Source: Branchiostoma floridae
Taxonomy: Eukaryota; Chordata; Leptocardii; Amphioxiformes; Branchiostomatidae
Length of the DNA stretch: 64,000 bases
Assembly (NCBI RefSeq): GCF_000003815.2
Contig: NC_049982.1
Location: 18,715,534 to 18,779,533 of the forward strand
Reading direction: 5' to 3'
Shown piece by piece: positions 16,742 to 28,100 of this stretch. Each line of letters starts with the position of its first letter. The first letter of the stretch is position 1. Made by a program: the position numbers and the translations under genes. A model generated the notes under the pieces. That model had not been told where the DNA came from and searched no databases. It saw only the letters and a list, made by a program, of their open reading frames with translations.

Positions 16742-16911
16742 CCATAGCAGGCTCTCTGTGGCCTTTTGGGATCATAATACACTTTTGCTCCAAGAGGCCG
16801 GTAATCAGAAAAGGCCAGCAATCAGCGACCGAGTACAAATAGAAATGGCCAGCAAAAGTGTATTATGAGCCCCCCCCCCCAAAAAAAAAAATCCCAGAGA
16901 GCCTGCTATGG
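16742..16911. mobile_element. Short foldback (MITE-like) element, 170 bp
   Basis: The outer arms are CCATAGCAGGCTCTCTG and its inverse at 16895-16911. The inner arms ATAATACACTTTTGCT (about 16774-16789) and its inverse (about 16851-16866) continue the same palindrome, interrupted on the right by a C10-A11 tract. No clear target-site duplication is seen, so the borders are approximate. Confidence 0.6.
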
Positions 16912-17190
16912 AGGCTACCCAATGTGGCCCGTATATCCATTCGACACTTGTGGTGTTGGTGCGCTTCTATCTATGTCAGAACATGACGTGCCTGTCAATC
17001 TCAGCCCTCTGACGCAAATACCGACGCTATGTCACTGGTGACGTCATTGGCTATCAGGTCAGTCAAAATATTCATGTTGAACAATTTCCTTGTCTACTTA
17101 ACTGTTACGTTGATAAACTGGTGGAGTATGATCCAAAGTCAAGTATATCTGTATGTCATAATGGTTCGTCACGTCATAAATTGAGCTATT

Positions 17191-17276
17191 CTGAATACCA
17201 TCCATAATAGTGACCGCTGGCTCAATTAGCAAGGGAAAGTACTGAGCCAGTGGTCACTACAGAGGATGGTACTCAG
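17191..17276. repeat. Imperfect hairpin, 34-bp arms
   Basis: CTGAATACCATCCATAATAG at the left arm is mirrored by the right arm ending GGATGGTACTCAG. The arms (17191-17224 and 17243-17276) both include GAGCCA/TGGCTC and GGTCACT/AGTGACC, with about six mismatches, around an 18-base loop. It could be a minute MITE or a remnant of a larger foldback element. Confidence 0.6.
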
Positions 17277-17722
17277 GCTAAAATTGAGCCCGACTAATGG
17301 ACCTAAAAAATTGATATAAAGATATGAAGGATGAAAATCGTTTCTCAGATTAGGGAACATACTCTTACTATTAGATACGTCTAATCTTATATGCAATGAA
17401 TATACTGAGTAAACATGCAGATCAGCCTCAAAAAATATATGAATTTGCAGTATGTATCTCTGTTGTTCGTAGGAGGGTCATACGACTCATACCCATATGC
17501 TGTTATCGATATAATTTTGTATGCATGTGACATGTCATGATATTACATCCTTAAAATTGCACAAGTCAAGTTTGTCTTTTATTCTGCCTTTGGGCTTTCC
17601 CCTTATAGCTAACCTTTACGTATACACCAAACGTTCTCAGTAGAAAGAAACCCATAAGCAGCGTGACAAAACCAATTGCAACCACAGAGATTCGCTGTTG
17701 CTGAAATGAGCACCAACCGGAT

Positions 17723-18061
17723 GTGCTAATGCCGTATTTAAAACAGAACAACGTACGTCACGATTGCAATGACGAAGTGGCGGCGCTAGGTGCGCAGCAT
17801 ACTAGTACTTGGCCTATTTTCAGGGACAGTGCAGTGGCGGATACCCGTGGAGAAGGCGAACCATGCCCCCAAGGACGCAGGTTGCGTAACTATCAATTGT
17901 GCATAGATTTAGACGGAGAAGCGGACCGGTATCCATGTAAAGAACATCAGAGACGAATCGCCACCAACACATTCCGACTGGGAATGAACAAAATTAATGT
18001 GTTTGAAGTTGACAACGGTCCTTCTGTCTATTCCACAAGCAGAGGTTACGGTCGGGTATAG
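17723..18061 (+). CDS. Doubtful 112-codon ORF, hypothetical
   Basis: An ATG-to-stop frame in a locally CpG-rich stretch. The product is basic and cysteine-containing (for example GEGEPCPQGRRLRNYQLC, residues about 43-60) and matches no domain I recognise; there is no signal peptide or membrane segment. A 3' splice-site-like TATTTTCAG lies inside it, so the real unit could be an exon starting near 17822. A TATATAAA sequence follows at 18114-18121. Equally long frames on the other strand suggest chance. It is listed only because of the base composition. Confidence 0.15.
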   Translation: MLMPYLKQNNVRHDCNDEVAALGAQHTSTWPIFRDSAVADTRGEGEPCPQGRRLRNYQLCIDLDGEADRYPCKEHQRRIATNTFRLGMNKINVFEVDNGPSVYSTSRGYGRV

Positions 18062-18402
18062 TACGTAGTGGTCGCGAGTTCTTAAGGCTGCTATGGGTAA
18101 TGGAGGAAGGCAGCTATATAAAGAAATCGCTGTATCGGGACAGTATCCCCTCGACTGCACCTCTGCTTGGAGAATACCTTCTCTCGAGGCCTGGCGGAGA
18201 ATCCAAAAGCTACAAATGTACTCAGACGTCTCGAATGCAGACCTACACACATGGCAATATTTCTACATACTATACAGCATTTTTTTCTCTTTTCATTTTG
18301 CTTTATGTAATTTTATTGCGCATATAGTTCGGCATCTCAAGGTAAAATATTTGCCCGAACCACCGCGAATAATGGGGCGGACTGCAGTGCCTATTTTGAG
18401 AA

Positions 18403-18452
<50 letters not shown>

Positions 18453-19104
18453 AACACACCCGCTCATGCAGGTTTTCAATCTGCATCTCTGAATGCAAAC
18501 ATCTTGGTCCGAAGTTATTAATTCCTGTTGAAATTAAAACATTAAGAGATTTAGTGCACCTACTTTTTTAAAAACGTTTTTTTAATGTTTGTTTTACATC
18601 TCTCCGTGGTATGAGCAAGGCGCTTTTCTGTATATTAAAAAGCTCCTTGATATGAGCGAGTGCTGATGACTTATTCAGTGAACCCTGGACTGGGAACCCA
18701 ACAGCTTGTACGATCTGCAAACCCCGCTGCGGCTATCTATATGCGTTTTGGATCACTTCCAAGGATGCTGCGTGGCACATTAAACAGTGCCAACCTGAAG
18801 GTTTCCCCATATATATTTGTAGTATTGACCTTTCCGGTGGTGCCGGGAAGTGTCCCGGAATTTAGGTGAAGGTGCGTTGCACACTACAATGCAATCCTCA
18901 TCCCACACACGCTGCGATGCAGAATACCCACATTACGATACCACCTAGCGTCAGAACAACGCACAGCACGCTTTTAGTAAGTTTCCTTACACTTACAGTG
19001 GCCTTTGGCTAATCTACAAGATTCCTCAGGTCGCATAAGACAGTAATATAAGCTGGGGAAGGAGTTTAGCCGGCAGAGGAGTAAAATTGGCCACACCTAA
19101 TAAA
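18062..19104. other. Intergenic DNA
   Basis: No gene is recognised. It holds a TATA-like TATATAAA at 18114-18121 (plus strand) and the AC repeat at 18406-18448. CpG content is normal up to about 19.1 kb and then drops sharply. Confidence 0.4.
18406..18448. repeat. (AC)n microsatellite, 43 bp
   Basis: Uninterrupted AC dinucleotide for about 21 units, followed by impure AAAC/ACAC sequence. Confidence 0.95.
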
Positions 19105-19302
19105 AAAAGATCAAAACATAGTTTCATTTTTGTACTAAATTGCTGTGTTTTTGCTATGAAATAAATAATATCAGGGGTAATAAATTTGCTGACATCATCC
19201 ATGTGGTAAACCATCATCATCTACAGTTATTTCACGATTCATTAAAAAATAATGAGAAAACAATGTGAAGTCAAAATTGCCAATTTAGCCATTGAGGAAA
19301 CC
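19105..19302. mobile_element. Diverged half-copy of the TTAA foldback element
   Basis: This stretch aligns by eye with the right arm of the element at 35357-36183. Shared blocks in order are GTTTCATT, TTGCTGTGTTTT / GTGCTGTGTTTT, AATAATATCAGRGGTAATAA, GACATCATC / GACGTCATC, CATTAAAAAATAATGAGAAAACA / the equivalent AATTCATTAATAAGAAAACA, and TGCCAATTTAGCCA. It ends in ACC followed by TTAA at 19303-19306, the same border as the larger copy. The left half is missing or unrecognisable. It is clearly older than the 35-kb copy. Confidence 0.7.
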
Positions 19303-19424
19303 TTAAAAGCACAACAAAAAATATTAGTAGAAATCTGAGTTCACAAAAACAAAAAAACATAGAGTATAGATCTAGAGACAAATATAAAATATCCAAGAGA
19401 AACCCATAAGGAGTATTTGATGTT

Positions 19425-19430
19425 TTTATT
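19425..19430 (-). terminator. Candidate distal poly(A) signal of the RASSF gene
   Basis: AATAAA on the minus strand (TTTATT on the plus strand), sitting just inside the point where CpG depletion begins. An alternative proximal signal is the minus-strand AATAAA at 22141-22146, about 400 bases after the stop codon. Which is used cannot be told from sequence alone. Confidence 0.3.
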
Positions 19431-22400
19431 GCAAGACAGCATGGTGGTGATGTGATATGTATGACTGGGCTACATATTTGGCACGTCAAGAATTGTAAGT
19501 ACATTTCCCACCTATCTTCAGTTTATAACATGTCCTGTAGAATCTAATTGTCACCATTGTCACAACATGTTTTACAATGAATAATGTCTGATTTCAAACT
19601 TTACAGTAAAGTAAGATAAAGCAAATATCTGAGCAATAGTGATGGTTAAGTACAGGAAATACATGTAGCTATATAATTTACATTCCACATTAGAAATACA
19701 AGTCCATGTCAGTAAAATGTACATGTGCATCAGTCTAAACTTTAAAACACAAAGGAGATTCTGTGCCTGTTGGTAACATAGTGTTTGTAAGTGTGGGATT
19801 AAGTACTGGTTAAAGTAAGATATGAATCTTTAGATACACGTGATGCATCATTATCCAGTTTTGTGGTTAGCCTTCAAACATTAGGAGCATATGCAACTGC
19901 ACCTTGAAAATGTAATCAACATCTGTAGACTGTAGCACAGGTGTCAACATGAGACTATTTAGGCCTCCCTGACTTGAGTTTATGGATGACATCTGCAGGC
20001 TCCACGCAAGTCCGGAACTTGTTGACTGATATACATATTGCTACAAAAGGTCAGCATGTCCTGGCTTACGTAAAACTTGTTGCAAACTAGTATTACTGCA
20101 AAACAATAATTTGGTCAAACCCTTGGACAAACTGCCCTTTTGAGTATTATTGTCAGTCATATATCATCCAGTCCTTTGTGTCATATACCAGGTCTTCTAA
20201 CAGCAAACTTCTTTGATCATTCTTGTCAACATATCAAAATCAATTACTTCAGCTGAGTCTGCTAAGATGAACAAAACAACCTACATGTTTCTTTTGATAC
20301 CATGTTCTGTGGTCCAATTTATAATACCAGCATTGTAATCCTGTGGTTGAGAAGCATTTTTTTTTCTCTCTCTCATTAGTTTTGGGGTCTCCAGAGGATG
20401 TCATCCATGAAATCAAGTCAGTGTGGCCTTTCCATGTAACACTGTATTAGCAAAAGTTGAATTTCAGCACTTGGTATTTTGACTACACCATGCACATGCA
20501 TCAATGGTAGTTGGAAATCTATGGAATGAAACAAGTTCGAGAAGGTGAAGTTAAATGCATACGTTTTTAAATATGTGTGTATGTATCATACATATCTTTT
20601 TTATCATTGTAAGCATTTCCAAAACTAGACAATGGATACGTGGTTGAGATTAAATGTTGCAGTCATTAATACAAGACAATATATGGAGCGAGAAAGTTAA
20701 AGGGAAGAAAACAATGCTGTCAATATTACAATTTCAGTACCAGGTGAGGTGATGTACCTGACTAAGTGTATTCTGTATTATTGTCTCTAGTATCACATCA
20801 TACGTTATACAGGGCAGACCATGTCTCATTTTCATCCAAACCTGTTCACAAATTCTCTAAATGAGAAATACATGTACCAAGCTTGTCCACAGTCTTGGTC
20901 TGTCATGGAAACTGGTCAATATCCAAACTCCATCTACTGTACACAAGGTTCTGCACTATATGGGCAACAGTGACATACTCCTTTGTCGCATGCATAGCTA
21001 ATAAAAAAATTACATTTGCTTCATGGGTAAGGATGCTTTTTTTACTTTCCATGTAACTTTGACTACGATACCACTACAAATAAGAGAAAAAGTCAAAAGA
21101 TGAGCTGATGAGAGTCAAAGCTACACATGCTTGGTATTGTAATGTATTTATCCCTTCAGTTATCATGGTCTGGTCCAAATGTTAGCTACATTGTACATAC
21201 ATGTCTGCATTCACGTGTCACTCTCCTGCAGTGACTATCAAAGTATCATGTAATTATAAAACAGAAGCTGTAACACATTAGTTAAATGATGAATATCTAC
21301 CAGTCAAAGTTATTTGTCTCTTGCACTCTCATGACTTACTTGACATGCAATTTAACGAGCTGTTGGCCCCTATGTCATTCATGGTACAACAACCACCCAA
21401 CAAACACTGTACAAATTTTCTGTACAAAAATTACAGGCATATAACACAGCGTATTGACATGACATGATTACAAATGTACAAAGGTTACAAAGTATTTGAT
21501 ACATAAATTATAATACCCTAGTACAAAGTATTTGATACATAAATTATAATAATAACCATGCAGTATCAGCAATTGTGCTTGATACAGCGACTTAATAAAG
21601 TACAAAACATACAAAATTGACTTTACTTAAGTACAAGGATTTTAACAGAAATAGAAGTGCATATAAAGGCATTGTAAACCTTCCTAAGTATGTGACTTTG
21701 TGAAACAAAATATCTCTCACCGAGGTTCCTGTTGTCATTATTCCCCTGTGGAACTAACCTCAGATAATCTGCTTAAAAGAAAAAATTTGTAGGAAACCAA
21801 ATATAATATCAAAATGAAATTTGTTATATGTTGATCATTCAGGAGAGCCTCTGACTGAATTTACTTATTCCTGGAAGAAAAATAATTAATAAAGAAGAGG
21901 TAAATGCACATACATATACAATAGCTTTCATCCATATATCCATGATAAAAGGCCAAGGACTGAGACTGTGAATGAGTGTAGATATAAATGTAATAAGAAA
22001 TGTAAAACTTTCTTAAACATTAACAGCTCTTTTCATTCATATAAATCATCTTAACCAGCACTCCCACCCTTCAGAAGGTAGCAAAATGCGTAAGTTGGCA
22101 ACTAGTACATGGATATTGGAAAATGTGGACATATTCAATTTTTATTCTATCAATGCATTGCAGTCATCAATCATGATCTATACTCTGCTTGACATTTAAG
22201 ACTAAAGCAGACCCTGGACTAAACAAGTCTTAGACAGTCATTATTGTATATGTAGTGTAGTTCACATGTACATCACTAGAGGGCAGTACATCTCAGTACA
22301 GCACGTACCGGGTACCTCCGGGCTCAGTGACAGAGACTACATGAAGTGAACTGGAGTTTAGTACACTAATTGCAGCACATCATGGTTGCACAACAGCAGG

Positions 22401-22548
22401 TATGATTTTCATATTAAGCATCATTTAAACATGATTGGATGATCAGGTGCTTTGACCTACTCCAGAGGTACAACATGTGAACTTGGACCCTGTTCCCTAC
22501 CGGGGGATAACACGATGTGTGAATGCCGATCTAAGCTGAGCCCTCCTC
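19431..22548 (-). other. Probable 3'UTR / downstream region of the RASSF gene
   Basis: About 3.1 kb with no open frame of note, strong CpG depletion (only 2 CpG in 19381-19980 by my count) and many TACATGTA-like words. The composition matches the RASSF intron and not the DNA left of 19 kb, which suggests it belongs to the same transcription unit as a long 3'UTR. If the proximal AATAAA at 22141-22146 is used, most of it would be downstream flank. Confidence 0.4.
21487..21550. repeat. 36-bp tandem duplication
   Basis: ACAAAGTATTTGATACATAA and the following ATTATAAT are present twice in direct order, at 21487 and 21523, identical over 28 bases with an 8-base spacer. Confidence 0.9.
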
Positions 22549-24935
22549 CTACACCCATATCCCCTCTGGGTTTCTTGTGGTGGGAACAGCAGACTGGAGT
22601 TCTCGTGGGTTCAGGATCTTCCTGGCACTGTTGGGCCGCGATGTCACAAGGACTGTCTTTGTGTCTGAAGAAAACAGAAAGATAGCATATGTACAAGGAT
22701 TAGGTAGGACAATATAGAAATGTTATCTAATTACGACTTAGAGTTAGATGAAATAATCAGCGGACAAGAAGATGTGCATACTGTCGTTTAAAGGTATAGT
22801 CCGGGTGACAGCACACAATACATGTACTCTGAAATGCGGCAATGATTTTTAGTATAAATTTGTTCATATTCTCTCATTCATAATAACTGCTGGGTAGGAT
22901 AGGACTTATGTTGAGACAAATCACCACATGTCCGATGCTAGTCAGTTATGCCAGGAAGTACAGTGTTCTCACACAATTTATTATGACAAACCTTAAGGTA
23001 CATGTACTACAACACAGCACCTATTTCTTTCATAACTTGCAAGCTGTTTCACAAACTTTGTGACAGTGGATGTAAATGGGGGTGTAAACAATGATAGGGA
23101 ATTCCAAACAAAAAGTCAAAATCATAGGGCTAGCAGAATGTAGGGTTTATGTCTTTTAACTGGGAGAAAGAAGAAAAACACTGTTCAGCAAGATGCAAAA
23201 TTGACGGAAGCAGAGGGTGGAGGAATGCAGTCACCAGCTATATACCCCATTGTTATATCTGCCATGCCAAAAGATAAATAACTTTTAAAAGTATGGCTGT
23301 CAAATCAAGTCATTCCTTCCACAGTCATATGCACACAGCAAAGTACACATTCATATGCAGTTCTGAATAAGCCATGAGACTTCTCTTCTGACTTTGGCAG
23401 TTGCAATATCATCAACTCAAATGTTAGAAGACACAGGGACAAATGTGTCTGGCAGTGTTACTTTTCCACAGCCCAGAAGAACATAGTTAGAATGATCCAG
23501 ACAGTATACAAAGTTATGCCACACCCTGTGTCTTGGGGTCTTGTGTCGGTGTAGTTTTGTTTGGCACATCTACATCTGCTACTGCAACAAAGAGCAGAGA
23601 ATCAAAGTCTACTGCAGGGTTAGCTCTACCACACAGAAATACTACTACTAGTAGTACATGTACAGTAGAATGACAAATATAAAGACAAATATAAGTGAAC
23701 ATAATACCAGTCACCCATATATTGCATTGCATTTCCACTTCATGATTCAGGTTGTTTCATGTGCCCCTTAAGCAACACATATCTGAATGGATGTGTAGAA
23801 GAAAAGAGAAGATTAAAAATTCCAACTTACTTGGTGGCGAGTCTCCATTAGTTGCTGTTGGTGGTACCTCCACTATGTACCCTGTAGTCTTCACAAAGTC
23901 CTGGAAGTTCACGTTCTTCAGTTCCTTCCCCAAAACTTCCAGGTTCTTGTTCTTTTGGTCTATCTCGTTTTCCACATCTTTGATTTGTTCCTCCACCTGG
24001 GAGAGCTCCTTGGAGTAGCGGTTGTGCTCTTCCAGTTGCTGGGCGATCTCCTTCTTCAAGTCCTGGATCTCTGCACTCAGCTGCTGCTCCTGCTCTTTGG
24101 CACTTTCGTTACTGATTTTTTGCTTCTCCTTTTCCTGGTCGATCTCCTGCATCAGCTTGTCCACCTTTGCTAAGAACTGCTGCAGCTGTTTCTCTGTGTC
24201 TGCAATCTGCGCCTGAACTCTGGTGATGTCTGTCTGCAGCCTGTCCCGTTCTGCTAGCTCCCTGGCTAGTTCCATTTCCACTATTTCCAGGGACTGCAGC
24301 TGCCTCTCGTACTCTTTACCGAGAGATTCAAGTCTGCCTAGCTCCTGGCTTTGGTTGCTGGACACTGTCTCCTCAATCAGCTCGTAGTCTCGAATTTCTG
24401 AATCTAGCTTTGTCAGCTGACACTTCTGAAAGTTTAACTTGTCCTGTTGGAAGCGCACGATCTTCATCAGATCATCATACGACCTGTCTGGGTGATGCGT
24501 CACTTTTTCTTGAAACTCTTTTGCCTCAAAGTCAGCTTTGGCACTTACCTGTGAGTTCAATGATTTTCTCAAAGGCTCCTTTCTTTGGTTGGCAAATCCC
24601 TCTTTAGATACAGCCTTCGGAGGAAGGCTCTGTCGTAAGAACGTTCTTTCTGGCGGGGCGGGTTTCGCCGATGAGGGACGCTTCTTTGTGCTTCCTGATT
24701 TACGCAGAAAGTAAGTGACGTCATTTGCATACTGGCCCCACTTTGCAACATTTTTGAAAGGTGCCTCCGTGGGTGGGACAAGGCGTTCCATGTCCCGCCA
24801 TTTTTCCACCAAAGTGAAACGCCCAGTTTTCCCCGTGGCCTGAGCGAGCGCAATGACGATTTCCTGGCAGGTGGTTTTCTCTGTCACGCCACACACCACA
24901 CGCTGGATACCCTCAACCCACACCTTCATCTCCAT
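22549..24935 (-). CDS. RASSF8: RASSF7/RASSF8-type N-terminal Ras-association protein
   Basis: Two coding exons, complement(22549-22664, 23831-24935), give 406 residues; human RASSF8 is about 419. Residues 1-85 form the N-terminal Ras-association (ubiquitin-like) domain: MEMKVWVEGIQRVVCGVTE is close to the start of vertebrate RASSF8, followed by TCQEIVIALAQATGKTGR, EKWRDMERL and KWGQYANDVTYFLRK. Residues about 88-135 are basic and Ser/Pro-rich with the RQSLPP motif. Residues about 150-355 are a long Glu/Lys/Gln coiled coil ending NFQDFVKTTG. The first exon ends at a GTAAGT donor in phase 1. The second exon, after TTTTCTTCAG, ends RNPEGIWV, matching the NPEGIYV end I recall for RASSF8. Family members act at centrosomes, mitotic spindle and cell junctions. 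One gene here would be co-orthologous to RASSF7 and RASSF8. Start chosen for domain match. Confidence 0.93.
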
Positions 24936-25152
24936 CTTGCTGTTTTCTATTTACAAACAGTTGCACAGAATTCAAGGTGCAATTCTACAGAATTCACTCA
25001 ACAGTGCATACTGCTCCATCTAGAATTCTTCAGAGAAGGAACTCTGGGAAGTCACATGTTGGCTAGAATGGTCCTGTAGACATGGTAGATGAGTACTCAA
25101 CAGTTGATGGTGTTGGTATTATTCACAGGAACAGAATTCCTCATCAGGTCAT
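24936..25152 (-). other. RASSF8: 5'UTR part of the main RASSF exon
   Basis: Upstream of the ATG on the minus strand, a good 3' splice site (TTTTTGCTGTTATTTTCCAG) ends at 25153, giving a 217-base untranslated leader in this exon. It contains upstream ATGs with short frames, which could dampen translation. The leader is therefore spliced to at least one more 5' exon. Confidence 0.6.
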
Positions 25153-28100
25153 CTGGAAAATAACAGCAAAAATTAGTCTTTTGATTCCAATACTATATAT
25201 GATGATCCTTCTATAGCAATGTAATAAGAAAAAAAATGAGTCATCAAACTGGAAACCATGTTTGCCTCCATTCTTTGATGCTGAAATCTGTTGCACAAAT
25301 AATTTGATTGTAATTTGCATGACTTGCAAAAAGAGCATTGCATTTTTTGCAGTACCACATTCATCTGAAAGGTGGCTCTTCTGCCACAGCTTCATACATT
25401 GTTACTGTTAGCACTGTCCAAAATACAGAATTCAACCACACATTTACACCCCACTGTTAGTGTCACATAGCAAAGACCATTCCTAGTCCTTCAGGTTCTT
25501 GTATAAGCAGCTGGAAGGTCAAAGCCTATTGGAATTCCTTCTATCCTTTCTAATGGTCAACATTCCCATATTTAAACAAGTCCACATTTTTAACAGCCAG
25601 CAAAGAGTCCATAGGCATCCAGTGGGAATCCTGGAATTCTGAACCTGTCAACGCCTAGTGGTCACACAGAAAGATATCTGGTATGATACAGTCATTTCTG
25701 AAGAATCTTCTAAATTAACAGATGCATCAATTTTAATTAATTTTAGCTGAATCTGGATGCTGGTATGAACTTTGACTGATGGAACCTAAACCTACAGTTG
25801 GGAAAGTTTTTAAATTTTCACTGGCCCTATTGGGCATGTACATGGTCAATTTCACTTGCCCAAACGAACTTTTCACTGGCCTGAAATTAGAATAATATGT
25901 GCATATTTCTATGCATTTTTACCTGCAAAAAGGATATTCTTTATCTACTATTTCATTTAAAAAATCACTTCAATTCAAAGTATGTAAAAATGCTAGAGAC
26001 TGTGCAGGCTGTTGGTATAGTAGACTTGCCTGGATCAGGCAAGTACAGGAACGACACGCACTTGCAAGATTAGCACCCTCATTTGTGCCCCTTAATTGGA
26101 AAATGGACAATGGACTTGTCCACCCTAGTCTGTAAACCTTCTTTGCAGTTTACGCTATAATCTTCCAAACCCTTTCCATATACCCTCCTAAAAGGAAGCT
26201 CTGTTAGAGCATCTGTCAACACCATACCTATACCTTGTGGGTTTGTCCTAGATCTTTTGGAGTTGGTATAGATGTGTATCTACTGTGTTATCTATACATG
26301 TAAACCACAGATGACACAGGGGAAATAGCAACCTATTAGTGAAAGAGATATGACTGAGACAGCTGAAGGAATAAGGATTGCAATGTCAACCATAAAAATG
26401 AAAAGTCTGTGTCATACTTATATTAATGTGTATCTAAAATAGCTTTATCACTATCAGTTTATGTAATACAACTACTGAAAGGACTATGAATCTGGTAAAG
26501 AATACCGCAAAAGAAAACATTTTCTCTCTTAATTGACAGCTACCTGAGTTAAAAACAACACATTAAAAGATTTTGACTATTGTACCGTAAAATTCTACAG
26601 CAAATTTAGCCCAACATTCCACACAAAATACAATGGCTGGCATGAATGAACTGTAGCATTTGAAAGCATTGTTGGGAAAATTTAGTGTCAACTCATCTCT
26701 AATGCGAAGAACAAACAAACAAGCAAACAAGGACATAAAAAAATCTGAGCCAGACAGAATGATAGATTTGTTACAAAAGTGAAAAATATTGTTCATATCA
26801 TAAAGAAAACATCCTGACCTCCAGCAAAGCATAGGAAACATGGATGTCTGGTCAGTCGGATGATCCAAGATTTCACAGAGACAAAACACTACCTCAGTAC
26901 CTGAATGTACAGACCTGTTCATTTTGAATGGAACACCATACAATGCAGATAATCATGAGTAGCAAAACTCCCTGGATGTTACTTGTTTCTGCCTGGTTCT
27001 CAACAGCTATGGATATAAAAATGATGGAGAATTCTACTTTACATAGATGCTGTCAGTGGGGAGGGCTCCATACCCCTGTGTAAACATGTGGAACCTGCCA
27101 TCTCCCTTTCACTACTACCTAATTATAGAACAAATAAACAAGAACACCACATGTTTGTCTACTGCTCATCAGTTAATGTCCAGCCACCTCTAGAGCTGGG
27201 GAAATTAATGACCTACTTCTGCAATGGCTTACAATATGCTGGGACTAGTGTGCAGGGGAAACAAAACTTTTCTAAATTTTATAGACTGCTTCTATTTTAT
27301 TCTATATGTATGGTACATTTCCTTTATAAATACAAATTTCCAATTAGCAGATCAAGACCAATTTTCACATACTGTACTTAACCACATCCAATGAAATGTC
27401 TGTATAAACCAATAGTGGAAAAGTCAAGTTCTGAGGACATGTAGTGATATGATTCGTCATCATATCATTAATTATCCATATTCAAACTAAGTTGCCAACC
27501 AGATCACATGTTCGCACTTTGTCTTTAATCATCCTTTGAATGTTTATGTTGCTTTTTCAAATTGAAATTCTACATCTCAGCTAGATATAGATTTACTGGA
27601 TAGCTATGTATCTGTTACACCACATAGACAGTGCCCTCACCCATATACATATTTATTTCATTAGTACAGATGGTTTTCTTGTCCAAAAAAATGCTGTGGT
27701 ACAATGTATAATATGGAAGCCTTTTGACCTGTGATGACTTAATTTAAGGTGAAGGTACTGTAAATGTCAGGATGTTGATTTGGCCCTTAACAAACAAACT
27801 TAGCCCAGACCAACTCTGCCCAACACTCTGTTGAACCGGGGCTAATGGCCTTACCCTAACCCTGGCAAGGTGACCAGGGTGTTGGGTTGAGTTGATCGAG
27901 GTGTTAGGCCATAGTTTACTGTGCCGGGTAGGTATGGTAGGTAAAGGGTGGAATCTTCCTGATCCCAGGTTGTCATCTCTCCCCATGATGGCTGTGGTGG
28001 ACTGGGAGATTAACGAGCCAACCTGTTTACAACACAGTCTTCTGCACATCAATCCCTGTTTATAATTCTTGGACAGATGACAGCTGAATTCCACATTGAT

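Larger units (their letters stand above)
16202..17722. other. Intergenic DNA with two small foldback repeats
   Basis: No gene is recognised. It contains the inverted-repeat elements at 16742-16911 and 17191-17276, and a perfect CRE palindrome TGACGTCA at 17039-17046 followed directly by an inverted CCAAT box (ATTGG). Whether that pair is functional is unknown. Confidence 0.45.

Noticed and set aside
22457-22696. 79-codon minus-strand ORF as a gene
   Set aside because: It overlaps the RASSF last exon in another frame. The correct frame, fixed by the splice phase and the conserved C-terminus, ends at 22549.
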